From Amphritea japonica ATCC BAA-1530 (GTDB taxonomy: Bacteria > Pseudomonadota > Gammaproteobacteria > Pseudomonadales > Balneatricaceae): 64,000 bases of DNA. Made by a program: the position numbers and the translations under genes. This document shows positions 1 through 9,101 of the stretch, piece by piece. The notes beneath the pieces were generated by a model. It worked only from the letters and a program-made list of their open reading frames with translations. It made no database searches and was not told the origin of the DNA. Positions within the stretch are counted from its first letter, which is position 1. Each line of letters opens with the position of its first letter. The DNA lies in contig NZ_AP014545.1 of NCBI RefSeq assembly GCF_016592435.1, forward strand, positions 1,116,001 through 1,180,000, given 5' to 3'.

Positions 1-64
1 TTTATAGGCTGTAGAAAAGGGCAATCATAAATATTATAAGTAGTCCGACCATGAGGCCGCGATA

Positions 65-973
65 GTGGATGAATTAAGTAAACGAATTTCAACTCTAGAG
101 TTTGTAAAAAACAGAATAGATAATCTGCCTCTATTACCCTCTGTCGCTCATGAATTGAATCAGCTGAGCCAGGATTCTGTCGAGTTTTACGCCAAAGTGG
201 CTGAGCTTGCAGAGCAGGACCCTCCGCTGGCAGCAAAAGTATTGGCCGCCGCCCACTCATCGTCTTCAGGTGCTCATAAGCCGGAATACAAAATTGAGAA
301 TGCACTTGAGCGTATGGGGGTTTTTAATACTCTTCAGTTGATGGGTGCGCTAGTTAAAACTGATGTATTTGAGCCGACTAAGCCAGGCCATAAAGGAGGC
401 TGGCGGCACTCTGTAGAGACGGCGAAGTTTTGTCGCTTTCTGGCTGAGCACATGCCGGGGTTCAAGGTTGATCCTGATCTGGCCTATATGAGTGGTTTGT
501 TACATGATATCGGTCGTTTTATTTTATTACAGGTCGCGATTAAAGCGGTGGAGGTTGTTGATGATACCGGCTGGAACTCTCCCGAGGAACTGACCGATGT
601 GGAAGACAAATTATTTGGTTTTACACACGCTGAAGTAGGCTATCTGGCAGCTCAGCACTGGAAGCTTCCAGGTACCATCACCAATATGCTGCGCTATCAT
701 CACCACTACAATCTATGGGAGATTGAAGGGCTTTCACTTAAGTTTAAGCAACTGCTCACTATTGTTCAGTTTGCTGATTTTTTGAGTGTATTGATTATCA
801 CTCATCCTGATTGGCCTGCCTGGTCTGAAGATGAATTGCGGGAAAAGGTTACGAGCTTTTGTATCCATAAAAAATGGCCCGAAATTGAGTTTCCGATAGA
901 TCAGCTGATTGCTGAAATGCCAGCTATTAATGAAGAATGCCAGAAAGTACTTATGAAAGCGGGTATCGTATAA
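65..973 (+). CDS. HDOD domain protein
   Basis: A 302-residue cytoplasmic protein that is almost entirely an HDOD domain, a relative of HD phosphohydrolases used in signalling and stress or motility control. Seen: a LLPSVAHEL stretch near residue 25 typical of the HDOD N-terminus, then a complete HD-like histidine set: WRHS (about 115), LLHDIG (about 147), FTHAEVGYLAAQHW (about 188) and RYHHH (about 215). Many HDOD proteins have lost these residues, so hydrolase activity is possible but not shown. There is no attached GGDEF, EAL or receiver domain. The start is GTG, with GAGG about 9 bases upstream; the ATG at 51 runs into a stop at once. A gene of its own, no operon partner visible. Confidence 0.88.
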   Translation: MDELSKRISTLEFVKNRIDNLPLLPSVAHELNQLSQDSVEFYAKVAELAEQDPPLAAKVLAAAHSSSSGAHKPEYKIENALERMGVFNTLQLMGALVKTDVFEPTKPGHKGGWRHSVETAKFCRFLAEHMPGFKVDPDLAYMSGLLHDIGRFILLQVAIKAVEVVDDTGWNSPEELTDVEDKLFGFTHAEVGYLAAQHWKLPGTITNMLRYHHHYNLWEIEGLSLKFKQLLTIVQFADFLSVLIITHPDWPAWSEDELREKVTSFCIHKKWPEIEFPIDQLIAEMPAINEECQKVLMKAGIV

Positions 974-1000
974 GCGTTTTGTCCATGGCCGTCTCACGCT

Positions 1001-1029
1001 ACAGATGCTTTCGTCAATAGAGCATCTGT
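1001..1029 (+). terminator. Stem-loop after the HDOD gene
   Basis: A perfect 9-bp inverted repeat, ACAGATGCT and AGCATCTGT, with an 11-nt loop, 28 bases after the HDOD stop codon. No T-run follows, so it could be an RNA-stabilising hairpin instead of an intrinsic terminator. Confidence 0.35.
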
Positions 1030-1110
1030 GATGCCATTGTTAATAAGGCGAAGTCTGTTATCGCATGTCGGGCTTTGCGGTTGTACGGTCGTGATCAAGC
1101 GGGTAACCCA

Positions 1111-1137
1111 TACCGCAGGCTAGAGTAGCCAGCGGTA
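1111..1137. repeat. Nested hairpin in the intergenic region
   Basis: TACCGC-A-GGCT, loop AGAGT, AGCC-A-GCGGTA: ten base pairs with one A/A mismatch. It lies between the HDOD gene and the convergent lipoprotein gene and could end transcription from either side. There is no T-run. Confidence 0.35.
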
Positions 1138-1204
1138 TGTTGATACACAGGCAGGATAATGCTGCATATTCATGATGAATATCGACTTCTCCGCGCGGAA
1201 TCCG

Positions 1205-1633
1205 CTAATTGAAATCGCCTCTTTTATATCGTTTTACGGCTTTATTAATCTCTCCAACGCGCTGTTTATCACAGAACTTTGGGATTCTTCGGCTTTGTAC
1301 CCGGTGAAAGCCTATACCGTTCAGCTCATGGGTAATGGCTGTTTCACCATACTGATTGATTAGCTTACTGATCATGATCTGCGTATCAAAATGGATATCG
1401 CAGCTTTGTGCCGCACCCAGACGGGACCAGATAGATTGTAACTTCGCATCATAGCCCAAGGCATCAACGCCGGTGAATCCATTTTCGTAATGGAATAAAT
1501 AGACGTTGGGTAATATGTTCCACTCGGTCATCCCTCCGGTCCCCCCGTAGATGGGGCTCTCAGGTTTTTCAGGGGTAGCGCAGCCTGCGAGAATAAGTGT
1601 GAAAAAGCAGGTGGCAACGGTAAATCTGCACAT
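1205..1633 (-). CDS. Small lipoprotein of unknown function
   Basis: A 142-residue predicted lipoprotein. The N-terminus has a hydrophobic stretch ending in a clear lipobox, LAGC, so the mature protein would be lipid-anchored in the envelope. The mature part contains two Cys residues (SCDIHF and KFCDKQ) that could form a disulfide, and a basic tail. I recognise no domain. The reading frame extends upstream to an ATG at 1645, but the ATG at 1633, with GGAA a few bases before it, gives a normal lipoprotein signal of about 20 residues and is preferred. It converges on the HDOD gene. Confidence 0.7.
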   Translation of the reverse strand: MCRFTVATCFFTLILAGCATPEKPESPIYGGTGGMTEWNILPNVYLFHYENGFTGVDALGYDAKLQSIWSRLGAAQSCDIHFDTQIMISKLINQYGETAITHELNGIGFHRVQSRRIPKFCDKQRVGEINKAVKRYKRGDFN

Positions 1634-1935
1634 TATCAGTTCCATCTTAGACAGTTGTATAGGAGCAACTTATCATGTTACTCCCAAGTTAAAGAAAAAT
1701 AAGTTTCTTAAGAGAGAGAATTGCATCTGCACTGCGTCGTCATAGTTTAATACTTGAATGGAAGTCTCTACTTGTCACAGCAGAATTAAGCTTCGTTCAT
1801 TGAATAGTGCTTTTAGTTTGTCGTATTAAGGAATGACTATGTAATACTGTCTTTAGTTATTGGTTTATTTTCTTTATATTGATCAAACTGTTAAGTGTCT
1901 TAGCGCTGCTTACTTTTCCATCGATAGGAGGCTTT

Positions 1936-2784
1936 ATGCCGAGTTGTACCATCAATAACAGAGAGTTGCATTATCTGGATCAGGGAAGTGGATTTCCACT
2001 TCTGTTAGGTCACAGCTTTCTGTGGGATAGCAGGGTCTGGGCGCCGCAACTTGACCTTTTATCACAGCACTTTCGTTGTATCGTTCCTGATTTGTGGTCC
2101 CATGGACAGTCGCAAACTGCATCAGAAGGTGATCTGAGTATTGTTCACCTCGCTGAAGTTCATCATCAGTTAATGCAAACATTAGAGATTGATCGCTATA
2201 GTGTGCTGGGAATGGCAACCGGTGGGCTCTGGGGGGCAAAGCTGGCAATGATGTATCCTGATGAAGTGGCTAGTTTAACGCTGATTGCCTGCTCTCTGGA
2301 TAGTGAAACTGCAGAAAATCGGGAAGATTATCTTGAGTTGTTCAATATTGTAGAGCAGTTAGGCGAACTACCCACGGCCGTTGTCGATGCGGTTATTCGA
2401 ATCTTTTTTAGTCCAGTCACTCAAAAGGTGCATCCAGCACTGGCTGAGACTTTCCGTTTTGATCTTATGTGCCTTTCGCCGGAGCAGGTTGCGGGGATCA
2501 CTTCTATGGGTAAACAGATCTTTACACGCCCGTCGATGATTAATCAGCTCTCTGATATTCGATGCCCAACGTTGATTCTTGCGGGTCAAAATGACATTCC
2601 TAATCCCTTGAGCGAGTTGCAAGAGATGCATCACTGTTTACCGGGAAGCCAGTTTGCCATCATTGAGAATGCCGGTCATATGCTAACGCTGGAACAACCT
2701 GATCAGGTTAATCAGTTATTAGGAAACTTTCTCGCTTCTATTGATGGTGTTCAGTTAGATTCAAATCAATTGGTCTTCGTTTGA
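1936..2784 (+). CDS. Alpha/beta-fold hydrolase lacking the nucleophile Ser
   Basis: A 282-residue alpha/beta hydrolase. Family features seen: strand-loop LLLGHSFLWDSRVW near residue 22, PDLWSHGQS near 51, the acid region AGQNDIPNP and the catalytic-His region NAGHM near the C-terminus. At the nucleophile elbow, where the family has G-x-S-x-G, this protein reads G-M-A-T-G with Ala at residue 94. The acid and His remain. It is therefore either catalytically dead or uses another mechanism. The start is the ATG at 1936, preceded by TAGGAGG; the frame runs 19 codons further upstream but without a ribosome site. Its stop overlaps the start of the next gene (TGATG), so the two are translationally coupled. 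Confidence 0.85.
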   Translation: MPSCTINNRELHYLDQGSGFPLLLGHSFLWDSRVWAPQLDLLSQHFRCIVPDLWSHGQSQTASEGDLSIVHLAEVHHQLMQTLEIDRYSVLGMATGGLWGAKLAMMYPDEVASLTLIACSLDSETAENREDYLELFNIVEQLGELPTAVVDAVIRIFFSPVTQKVHPALAETFRFDLMCLSPEQVAGITSMGKQIFTRPSMINQLSDIRCPTLILAGQNDIPNPLSELQEMHHCLPGSQFAIIENAGHMLTLEQPDQVNQLLGNFLASIDGVQLDSNQLVFV

Positions 2785-3059
2785 TGCCAGAGCCATTATC
2801 GGAATGGTGTGTATATATTGTGCGCTGTGCCGATGGATCCCTTTATACCGGGGTTACAACTGATAGTGTGCGACGGGTCATCGAACATAATCAAAATGAT
2901 CGTCTTGGCGCGAAATATACCCGTGCCCGCAGACCCGTAAATTTGGTTTATCAAGAACCCTGCGACAATCGTTCTGATGCTTGTAAGCGGGAAGCCGAGA
3001 TAAAAAAACTCTCTCGTCAGAGGAAGATAACGTTAATTACCGCTCATATGGAGAAGTAA
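2784..3059 (+). CDS. GIY-YIG nuclease superfamily protein (UPF0213/YhbQ type)
   Basis: A 91-residue single-domain GIY-YIG protein. The defining motifs are visible: VYIVRCADGSLYTGVT at residues 10-26 (the GIY...YTG pair), an Arg in the helix after it (RRVIEHN), and the Glu-containing helix CKREAEIKKL near the C-terminus. The length matches stand-alone YhbQ/UPF0213 proteins, for which structure-specific DNA cleavage has been reported but whose cellular job is poorly known. The ATG overlaps the stop codon of the preceding hydrolase gene by one base, so it is probably made by translational coupling. Confidence 0.88.
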   Translation: MPEPLSEWCVYIVRCADGSLYTGVTTDSVRRVIEHNQNDRLGAKYTRARRPVNLVYQEPCDNRSDACKREAEIKKLSRQRKITLITAHMEK

Positions 3060-3278
3060 ATCAGGTTATCCGCGATACTGCTTTAACGGTTACAGCTTGA
3101 ATCAGGTGCACATCCTCTTGTCGCTATTTGTCTAGGTGTACTCCTGATGAGAAAAATGCAGCTGCAATTTCTTTTTGTTTGGTAATCCGAAGACGTGACA
3201 AATATCAATTAACCAACTGTTTTAGTCGGTTAAGATAGGTTTATTGTCTAAACAGCGATTTACAAATCAGAGGTAATT

Positions 3279-3416
3279 ATGAGTTCATGTTGTGGAGTTT
3301 GCGGCGGTCAGGACGCTGAAGAAGTAAAGAAGCAGGAAGAAAAGCAAGAGCAGAAAGAGCAGGAAAAATCGACTCAGGGTCAGGTGCAACAACAGGAAGC
3401 TGTTGAGCAAGAATAA
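3279..3416 (+). CDS. 45-residue Cys-motif, Glu/Gln/Lys-rich protein
   Basis: A short reading frame with a good ribosome site (AGAGG, 6 bases before the ATG) and an intrinsic terminator 27 bases after the stop. The product begins MSSCCGVCGG, a compact C-C-x-x-C cluster that could bind a metal or form a disulfide. The remaining 35 residues are almost all E, K and Q, predicted as a charged helix or disordered tail. I cannot assign a function. The RBS, the strong terminator and the non-random composition argue for a real gene; a similar CCGVCGG start in other marine gammaproteobacteria would settle it. Confidence 0.65.
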   Translation: MSSCCGVCGGQDAEEVKKQEEKQEQKEQEKSTQGQVQQQEAVEQE

Positions 3417-3442
3417 ATCATAGTGACTGTTTGCTATAAGAG

Positions 3443-3468
3443 AAAGAGACCTTAGGGTCTCTTTTTTT
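3443..3468 (+). terminator. Intrinsic terminator
   Basis: AAAGAGACC, loop TTAG, GGTCTCTTT, continuing into more T residues. A nine-bp stem directly after the small Cys-motif gene and before pyrC. Confidence 0.85.
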
Positions 3469-3585
3469 CGTTTGTACTCCTTGAGTTTCTACCTCACCCA
3501 AAACAGTAAGCACCACTATCTGAAATAAGGTTAGCTGCGTTATAATTGACAGATACGCACAATATTCCCTAAGGACGACTTTTCT

Positions 3586-4620
3586 ATGACCACCCTGACT
3601 ATCCGTACGCCCGATGACTGGCACCTGCACTTTCGTGATGGCGATATGTTACCGGAAACCGTGGCCGCTACGGCTCGCTGTTTTCAACGCGCAATCGTGA
3701 TGCCAAACCTGGCGCCGCCGGTTGTTGATGGTGCGATGGCGAAGGATTATAAAGAGCGAATTCTGGCAGCTCGCCCTGCAGGTAATAGCTTTGAGCCACT
3801 GATGACGATCTATCTGACCAATGCGACAACCGGCCAGGATATTATCGATGCTAAAGCGTTGGGTGTTGTTGCTGCTAAGTTGTATCCTGCGGGTGCGACG
3901 ACTAACTCTGCCGCAGCGGTGACGGATCTGGAGGCGATGTATCCAGTATTCGAGGTGATGGCAGAGCAGGGCATGTTACTGTTGGTACATGGTGAAGTGA
4001 CAGACAACCACATTGATATCTTTGATCGTGAAAAAGAGTTTATCGATCAGAAGATGACTCAGATAGTAAATCGTTTTCCACAGTTAAAAATCGTCTTTGA
4101 ACATATTACTACCGCTGATGCAGCGTACTTCGTTGAAGCAGCTTCGGATAATGTTGCAGCGACAATTACGCCGCAACATCTGTTGTTGAATCGTAATGAC
4201 TTATTGGTCGGCGGTGTACGACCACATAACTTTTGTCTGCCGGTACTGAAACGTAATACTCATCAGGCGGTCTTGCGTCAGATGGTACGATCTGGTTCGC
4301 CAAAGTTCTTCCTCGGTACGGACTCTGCCCCCCATGCGAAAGAGGCAAAAGAGAACGCCTGTGGTTGTGCCGGTTGTTATAGTGCCTGGAGTGCGATTGA
4401 ACTCTATGCACATGTGTTTGAAGAGCTGGGTGCGCTGGATAAGCTGGAAGGCTTTGCCAGTAATTATGGCGCTGATTTCTATGGCCTGCCACGTAATGAA
4501 GGCAGCATCACTCTGGTACGTGAAGAATGGACGCTGCCTGAAGAGATCACCTTGCCAGATGGCCGGCCTATTGTGCCATTCTTTGCAGGCCAGAAAGTCA
4601 GCTGGAAGCTACAGAGCTGA
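3586..4620 (+). CDS. pyrC: Dihydroorotase (class II)
   Basis: A 344-residue dihydroorotase, which interconverts N-carbamoyl-L-aspartate and L-dihydroorotate, the third step of pyrimidine synthesis, in the cytoplasm. Seen: metal ligands HLHFRDG near residue 14, the carboxylated lysine region AAKLYPAG near 100, LVHGEV near 137, FEHITT near 175 and the LGTDSAPH active-site loop near 245. The length is close to the 348 residues of the E. coli enzyme. The ATG is preceded by AAGGA. It is flanked by terminators on both sides, so it is probably transcribed alone. A TATAAT hexamer lies at 3541, but no convincing -35 goes with it. Confidence 0.97.
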   Translation: MTTLTIRTPDDWHLHFRDGDMLPETVAATARCFQRAIVMPNLAPPVVDGAMAKDYKERILAARPAGNSFEPLMTIYLTNATTGQDIIDAKALGVVAAKLYPAGATTNSAAAVTDLEAMYPVFEVMAEQGMLLLVHGEVTDNHIDIFDREKEFIDQKMTQIVNRFPQLKIVFEHITTADAAYFVEAASDNVAATITPQHLLLNRNDLLVGGVRPHNFCLPVLKRNTHQAVLRQMVRSGSPKFFLGTDSAPHAKEAKENACGCAGCYSAWSAIELYAHVFEELGALDKLEGFASNYGADFYGLPRNEGSITLVREEWTLPEEITLPDGRPIVPFFAGQKVSWKLQS

Positions 4621-4640
4621 CAGTGGTATGAGTGTTATTC

Positions 4641-4666
4641 AAGCCCGGTGTTTACCGGGCTTTTTT
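4641..4666 (+). terminator. Intrinsic terminator after pyrC
   Basis: AAGCCCGGT, loop GTTT, ACCGGGCTT followed by a T-run; 20 bases after the pyrC stop. Confidence 0.9.
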
Positions 4667-4696
4667 ATCTCTGCATAGCAGTGTTTAATAGGGGCT

Positions 4697-5707
4697 ATGA
4701 AACAGAAAATATTGATTATCTATGCCGGTGGCACTATCGGTATGCAGGCCACTGAAAATGGCTATGTTCCGGTTGCGGGTTTTGAGCAGCAGGTGCGGCA
4801 ACAGCTGAGAACAGACAATTCTCGACAGCTACCGGCCTATGAGATGCTGGAGCTGGATAAGCTGATCGACAGTTCAAACCTGCAGCCGCATCACTGGACA
4901 GAGCTAGCGCGGATAATGGAAGCGCACTGGCAGCAGTACGATGGCTTTGTTCTGCTCCATGGCACCGATACTATGGCTTACACTGCCTCGATGCTCTCAT
5001 ATATGTTACAGGGTGTAGATAAGCCGGTGATAATAACCGGGTCGCAGATACCCCTGGTAGAGCTGCGAAATGATGCGCAGGATAACCTGATTACATCGCT
5101 GATGCTGGCCGGAGGTTATGATATTCCAGAAGTGTGTATCTATTTCAATGGTCGACTGCTGCGGGGAAATCGTGCGAGTAAGCTAAAAAGTACCGGTCTT
5201 GATGCATTTGATTCACCCAATTACGGCCATTTGGGGAAGGCGGGTATCAACATAGAGCTGTATCGAGAGCGATTGCTTTCATCAAGTGCACCTCTGTTTA
5301 ATATTCCAGCATTTAATTCCGACGCGGTAGTGGTCTTACCGGTTTATCCCGGGTTATCTGCCAGAGTCGCCCGAGATCTACTAAATCATAGTTCGGTTAA
5401 AGGGGTTGTGCTACACACCTATGGAGCGGGTAATCCGCCGGATGCAAATACCGAGCTGATGGTTTTGCTGGAACAAACTGTTCAGCGGGGTATTTTTATC
5501 GTCAACGTGACGCAGTGTGTGCAGGGAGCTGTTAGCCAGGGTGCTTACGCGACTGGCGCCACACTTAATCGAATCGGCGTGATACCGGGCAATGATCTGA
5601 CGCTGGAAGCGGCTTTTACAAAGCTGCATTATCTCATTGCTACTGCGCCGAAAGACAAAATCAGCCAGCTTATGAACCAGTCGCTTTGTGGCGAAATGAG
5701 TGAATAA
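4697..5707 (+). CDS. ansA: Type I (cytoplasmic) L-asparaginase
   Basis: A 336-residue asparaginase that hydrolyses L-asparagine to aspartate and ammonia. The two active-site threonines are present: IIYAGGTIGM at residues 8-17 and LLHGTDTMAYTA near 93. The TGSQIPL segment near 118 and the C-terminal ATGATLNRIGVIPGNDLTLE region fit the family, and the length is normal for AnsA. No signal peptide, so it is the cytoplasmic, low-affinity type and not the periplasmic type II enzyme. Starts at ATG with AGGGG upstream. It sits just after the pyrC terminator, so it probably has its own promoter in the short gap. Confidence 0.93.
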   Translation: MKQKILIIYAGGTIGMQATENGYVPVAGFEQQVRQQLRTDNSRQLPAYEMLELDKLIDSSNLQPHHWTELARIMEAHWQQYDGFVLLHGTDTMAYTASMLSYMLQGVDKPVIITGSQIPLVELRNDAQDNLITSLMLAGGYDIPEVCIYFNGRLLRGNRASKLKSTGLDAFDSPNYGHLGKAGINIELYRERLLSSSAPLFNIPAFNSDAVVVLPVYPGLSARVARDLLNHSSVKGVVLHTYGAGNPPDANTELMVLLEQTVQRGIFIVNVTQCVQGAVSQGAYATGATLNRIGVIPGNDLTLEAAFTKLHYLIATAPKDKISQLMNQSLCGEMSE

Positions 5708-6227
5708 TTGAGGTTGGCTTACTTTAGTATAGAGTTTGCTCGACATACAGCCTCAGCATAGTGTTGGTCGATAACGTATGTATAGTGCTGGGTGGCCTTT
5801 ACGTCACTGAGCCTTTATTCTGCCAAAACTGGTAGCGTTATGTCTATTAAAGGAGGGGAATAGATTTTAGTCTGGTGACGGCTGTGGTTAAATTTACTGT
5901 GATTTATAAATCAATTCTGTATCTATATAACCCTAGTAACAAGTCTTCTATCAGTATGCTGTAAGAAATATAGTAAGAGCTTATGTTTCAGTTCAAAATG
6001 AGACTGATTACTGAAGCAGTAACGGCTTTTATCAAGGCGGGATCTTCCTAATCAGAATAATACAGTGTTGTAATAAAAAAATTTCGTCAGGATAGTAAAG
6101 TCTAGTACACTAGTTTTCTACTTTAGGTGGATATGTATTCTAAAAGGGTATTAAGCTTGAATAATGTTTATTTTCTCTATCTTGGTAATGGATAAGTTTC
6201 GTCATATTCTTAATAAGTGGGATTTTA
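5708..6227 (+). other. 520-bp AT-rich gap, no gene seen
   Basis: Rich in stops on both strands with no credible reading frame, hairpin terminator or RNA gene. It marks the start of a stretch that is clearly more AT-rich than pyrC-ansA and leads into the glycosyltransferase gene; a promoter for that gene must lie here. Confidence 0.5.
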
Positions 6228-7127
6228 ATGTTTGGTTTCTTGAGGAAGAAAGCTATAGCTCCGATAGCTATCGGTGCAATATTCAGAAATGAGAAAGATT
6301 ACATCCTCGAATGGATCGCCTGGCACCAATCTCAGGGTATAGATAAATTTATTATTTATGATAATGAATCTGATGATGGAACGTTTCAGTTACTTGAGTT
6401 GCTGCAAAAGCATGCTGTGATTGATCTTTACTCTATCGAGAGACAAGATAAAGTTCAGATAATAGCTTATGAGAAAATTCTTTCTCAGTATAAGAATGAT
6501 GTTGAATTAATGACTTTTATAGATGCTGATGAATTTTTAGTACCTTATGGTGAACTGAGAGTTATCGATCATATAAACGATCTTTTTTCTGATAAATCCG
6601 TAGGTGGTTTGGCGCTGAATTGGCGAAATTACGGTACTTCTGGTCACCTAAATCAGCTGGATGGGTTTGTCATTGATCGTTTTACTCAGGCAGCATCGGA
6701 TCAACGTCTTCGAAATCATTACATTAAGTCTGTATATAGACCTAAGTTAGTGAAAGACATATATCCTCATCGAGCGGTACTGGAGAATAGGTATAGATAT
6801 ATCAATTCTTCGGGTGATAATGCTGTGTTTGCAACATATGACAGGTGTATAAAACCAATACCCTCTGGTGCAACATCCGGAGTTACAGATACAATCTGCG
6901 ACATGCGAATTCGAGTGCATCATTATGCCCTAAAATCTCATGAAGAATTTACAAAGAAGAAAAAATATCGGGGTAGCTCCATGTTTGGAGCAGGTCTAGT
7001 GAAAAGTGATGGTTACTTTAAAGAATTTGATCTTAATGATATAGAATTGCCTGTTAATAATAATTTACATTACTCTCTCTTTAGAGAGAAATATGCTCGT
7101 TTATTGAATTTAATTGGTCTCAAATAG
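6228..7127 (+). CDS. Glycosyltransferase family 2-like protein (Glyco_tranf_2_4 type)
   Basis: A 299-residue protein with the motif order of the PF13704-like glycosyltransferases: GAIFRNEKDYILEWIAWHQ at 16-34, FIIYDNESDDGT at 40-51 and the nucleotide-sugar/metal site FIDADEFLVPYG near 95. No membrane segment. It probably adds a sugar to a surface polysaccharide or another cell-envelope glycan; donor and acceptor cannot be told. Codon use and base composition are noticeably more AT-rich than neighbouring housekeeping genes, which suggests transfer or a rapidly exchanging surface-glycan locus. The next gene, 16 bases downstream, is a sulfotransferase, so the two probably form a glycan-building operon. 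Confidence 0.8.
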   Translation: MFGFLRKKAIAPIAIGAIFRNEKDYILEWIAWHQSQGIDKFIIYDNESDDGTFQLLELLQKHAVIDLYSIERQDKVQIIAYEKILSQYKNDVELMTFIDADEFLVPYGELRVIDHINDLFSDKSVGGLALNWRNYGTSGHLNQLDGFVIDRFTQAASDQRLRNHYIKSVYRPKLVKDIYPHRAVLENRYRYINSSGDNAVFATYDRCIKPIPSGATSGVTDTICDMRIRVHHYALKSHEEFTKKKKYRGSSMFGAGLVKSDGYFKEFDLNDIELPVNNNLHYSLFREKYARLLNLIGLK

Positions 7128-7143
7128 AGTCGGGATATAAATT

Positions 7144-8091
7144 TTGTTTTTTATACATATACCTAAGACAGCTGGAACTAGTTTCAGAAAGGCAGCTGAA
7201 AAATATTACGGGTTAGAACATGTTTGTTATGACTATTCACCTAGCTCAAGGGAAAGTAGCGATATAGTGATTCAGGAGGTTTATGAGAATAATGATAACT
7301 TCTCCTTTTTTAAAAAATTAGATGATAATTCGATAGAATTCTTAAGTGGTCACGTCCATGCCTGTAAGTACATAGATATTTTTGGTGCCCGAAATTCCGT
7401 TGTATTTATGCGTGATCCCATACAGAGAGTGGTATCAGAATATAACCATTTTGTGAGAAACTTCAATTATGAGGGGGATTTCGAGTCTTTTTATACTAAG
7501 CCCCAATTTATTAATAGGCTAAAAAAGTTACTAACCGGGGTGCCGTATCAAGCGATTGGTTTTGTTGGCTTGACGGAAAGCTATTCAAGCAGTCTTGATC
7601 AGATCAACGAGCGATATTCGACGATGATACCTGACTTAGAACTGAATAAAGGTCGAAGCTATACCCATGAGCCATATAAACTTGACATAGAAGTTATTAA
7701 TAGGCTTGAAGCTATTAATCAAGAGGATATAGACCTATACCGCCAATGTGTTGATTTATTTGAGCAGCGGACTATTCTTTGGAAGTCTGGCAAGCCATTT
7801 GTGCATGCTGCTCTTCAGCAAGTTAGTCATAAGAGTCTTTCTGGTTGGGCGTGGTCAGACACTAGTGATGAAGCGGTCACTATTGAGATATTGATTGAGG
7901 ATAAGGTATTAGGCGAAGTGATATCCACAGATTTTCGTCCAGGAATGTTGAGAATAGGGCTTCCAAGAGGGGGATATGTAGGCTTTCATTTTCAGTATCC
8001 GTATGAGCTACCGGCAGGCACAACATTAATCTGCAGAGTTAAAGAGACAGGGCAGGTTATAGATACTGTTCGACTTCAGCTAGATGCTTAG
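7144..8091 (+). CDS. PAPS-type sulfotransferase with C-terminal beta domain
   Basis: A 315-residue protein. Residues 1-220 form a sulfotransferase domain: the 5'-phosphosulfate loop FFIHIPKTAGTSF at residues 2-14 and the 3'-phosphate site FMRDPIQRVVSEYN near 90. It would move sulfate from PAPS to a hydroxyl group, probably on a carbohydrate. The last 90 residues (from about 225) look like a separate beta-rich domain with LSGWAWSD and GFHFQYPYELP, of a sort that I associate with surface-glycan enzymes. TTG start, with CGGGA about 8 bases upstream and no better choice, because the P-loop begins at residue 5. AT-rich like the preceding glycosyltransferase, with which it probably forms an operon. 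Confidence 0.82.
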   Translation: MFFIHIPKTAGTSFRKAAEKYYGLEHVCYDYSPSSRESSDIVIQEVYENNDNFSFFKKLDDNSIEFLSGHVHACKYIDIFGARNSVVFMRDPIQRVVSEYNHFVRNFNYEGDFESFYTKPQFINRLKKLLTGVPYQAIGFVGLTESYSSSLDQINERYSTMIPDLELNKGRSYTHEPYKLDIEVINRLEAINQEDIDLYRQCVDLFEQRTILWKSGKPFVHAALQQVSHKSLSGWAWSDTSDEAVTIEILIEDKVLGEVISTDFRPGMLRIGLPRGGYVGFHFQYPYELPAGTTLICRVKETGQVIDTVRLQLDA

Positions 8092-9101
8092 AAAGCATAA
8101 ATATCATTAGAATTTGAATGTCTTTAACCAAGATGTTGATTATATTTCTGAAGGCTTATTATAATTTTTTGTAGACGCTCCTTTATATGCTATTTGATAA
8201 AGGAGTGATAATCGCATTAGTAATGTTACTTCAATATTAATATTCCTCTTAACTATCTTTTCAGATAGGCTTCGCTGTTACCTTCTGTGAGCTGAAAGTT
8301 TTAAAGGTCATTGTTGATGCCGAATGATCAGCGCTAAAGAATAAGTGCTGATTTTATTTGCAAAATCAACGTTGCTGGATATCTGATAAGGTCCTTCTAG
8401 GACTTGAATTATCAATGTTCAGCAACCGTGTCGCAGGTACGGAATGCCTAAACGATTGGCGTATTACATCAACTGAGATGTAAAGTTATCTTGTGATTAT
8501 CAGTGTTACAGTGGGTACGAATAGGGAACTATTAGAAACATTTCTCCTCCTCAGGGGGTTACTCTTCCGCATATTGGTAACCTTTTATTAAGCACAATTG
8601 ATGAGGCTATATATCTTCACTATCCTGTATAGCTATCATCAGATTTAAGTTATCGTAATTTTTTGGTTGTGAGTATAAGCTTTACATGAATGCGTAGCTT
8701 TAGATCTTGCTCTGCAATATAAATAAACAATTGGCTGTCAGTAATGCCATTGGAAGTTCAACACAAGTTTGTAATATTTTTATTGTCATGATTAATATTT
8801 GGTTTTTTGGAAAAGTTGTCACTGCTCTCGATAAGTAAGAAGTATTTGTTGAGTAAAAATAGCTTTTCTGTCGATATTAATGGTGGAGGTTAGAAGGCTT
8901 TTTTAGGGAGGCCCAGCGGCTAAGAGGGGGATTTTAAGATCCGTAAATTAGTAGAAACTGAACACTCAGAAAAGGGCTAGGCAGGGACTAACTGATTTGT
9001 CACAATGAATATTATTCAGGCAAGGCTGCCTGTACATTCTTACGGCTGTATTAAATGTTTCTTGCTGTTTCTGTAATGATTTCTTTGGAATAGATATAAA
9101 A
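8092..9101 (+). other. 1.0-kb region without a recognisable gene
   Basis: No reading frame longer than about 60 codons on either strand that has a ribosome site or protein-like composition, no tRNA-like cloverleaf signature, and no T-run terminator. AT-rich and stop-rich. It could be decayed coding DNA, a long untranslated leader for mtnK, or hold an unrecognised small RNA; nothing in it can be assigned. Confidence 0.5.

Noticed and set aside
4166-4492. Long minus-strand frames inside pyrC
   Set aside because: Opposite to a complete, well-conserved gene; no ribosome site or family resemblance.
5835-5860. Part-match to a JUMPstart element (CTGGTAGCG) before the glycosyltransferase gene
   Set aside because: Only nine bases fit; the rest of the element and the ops core are absent.
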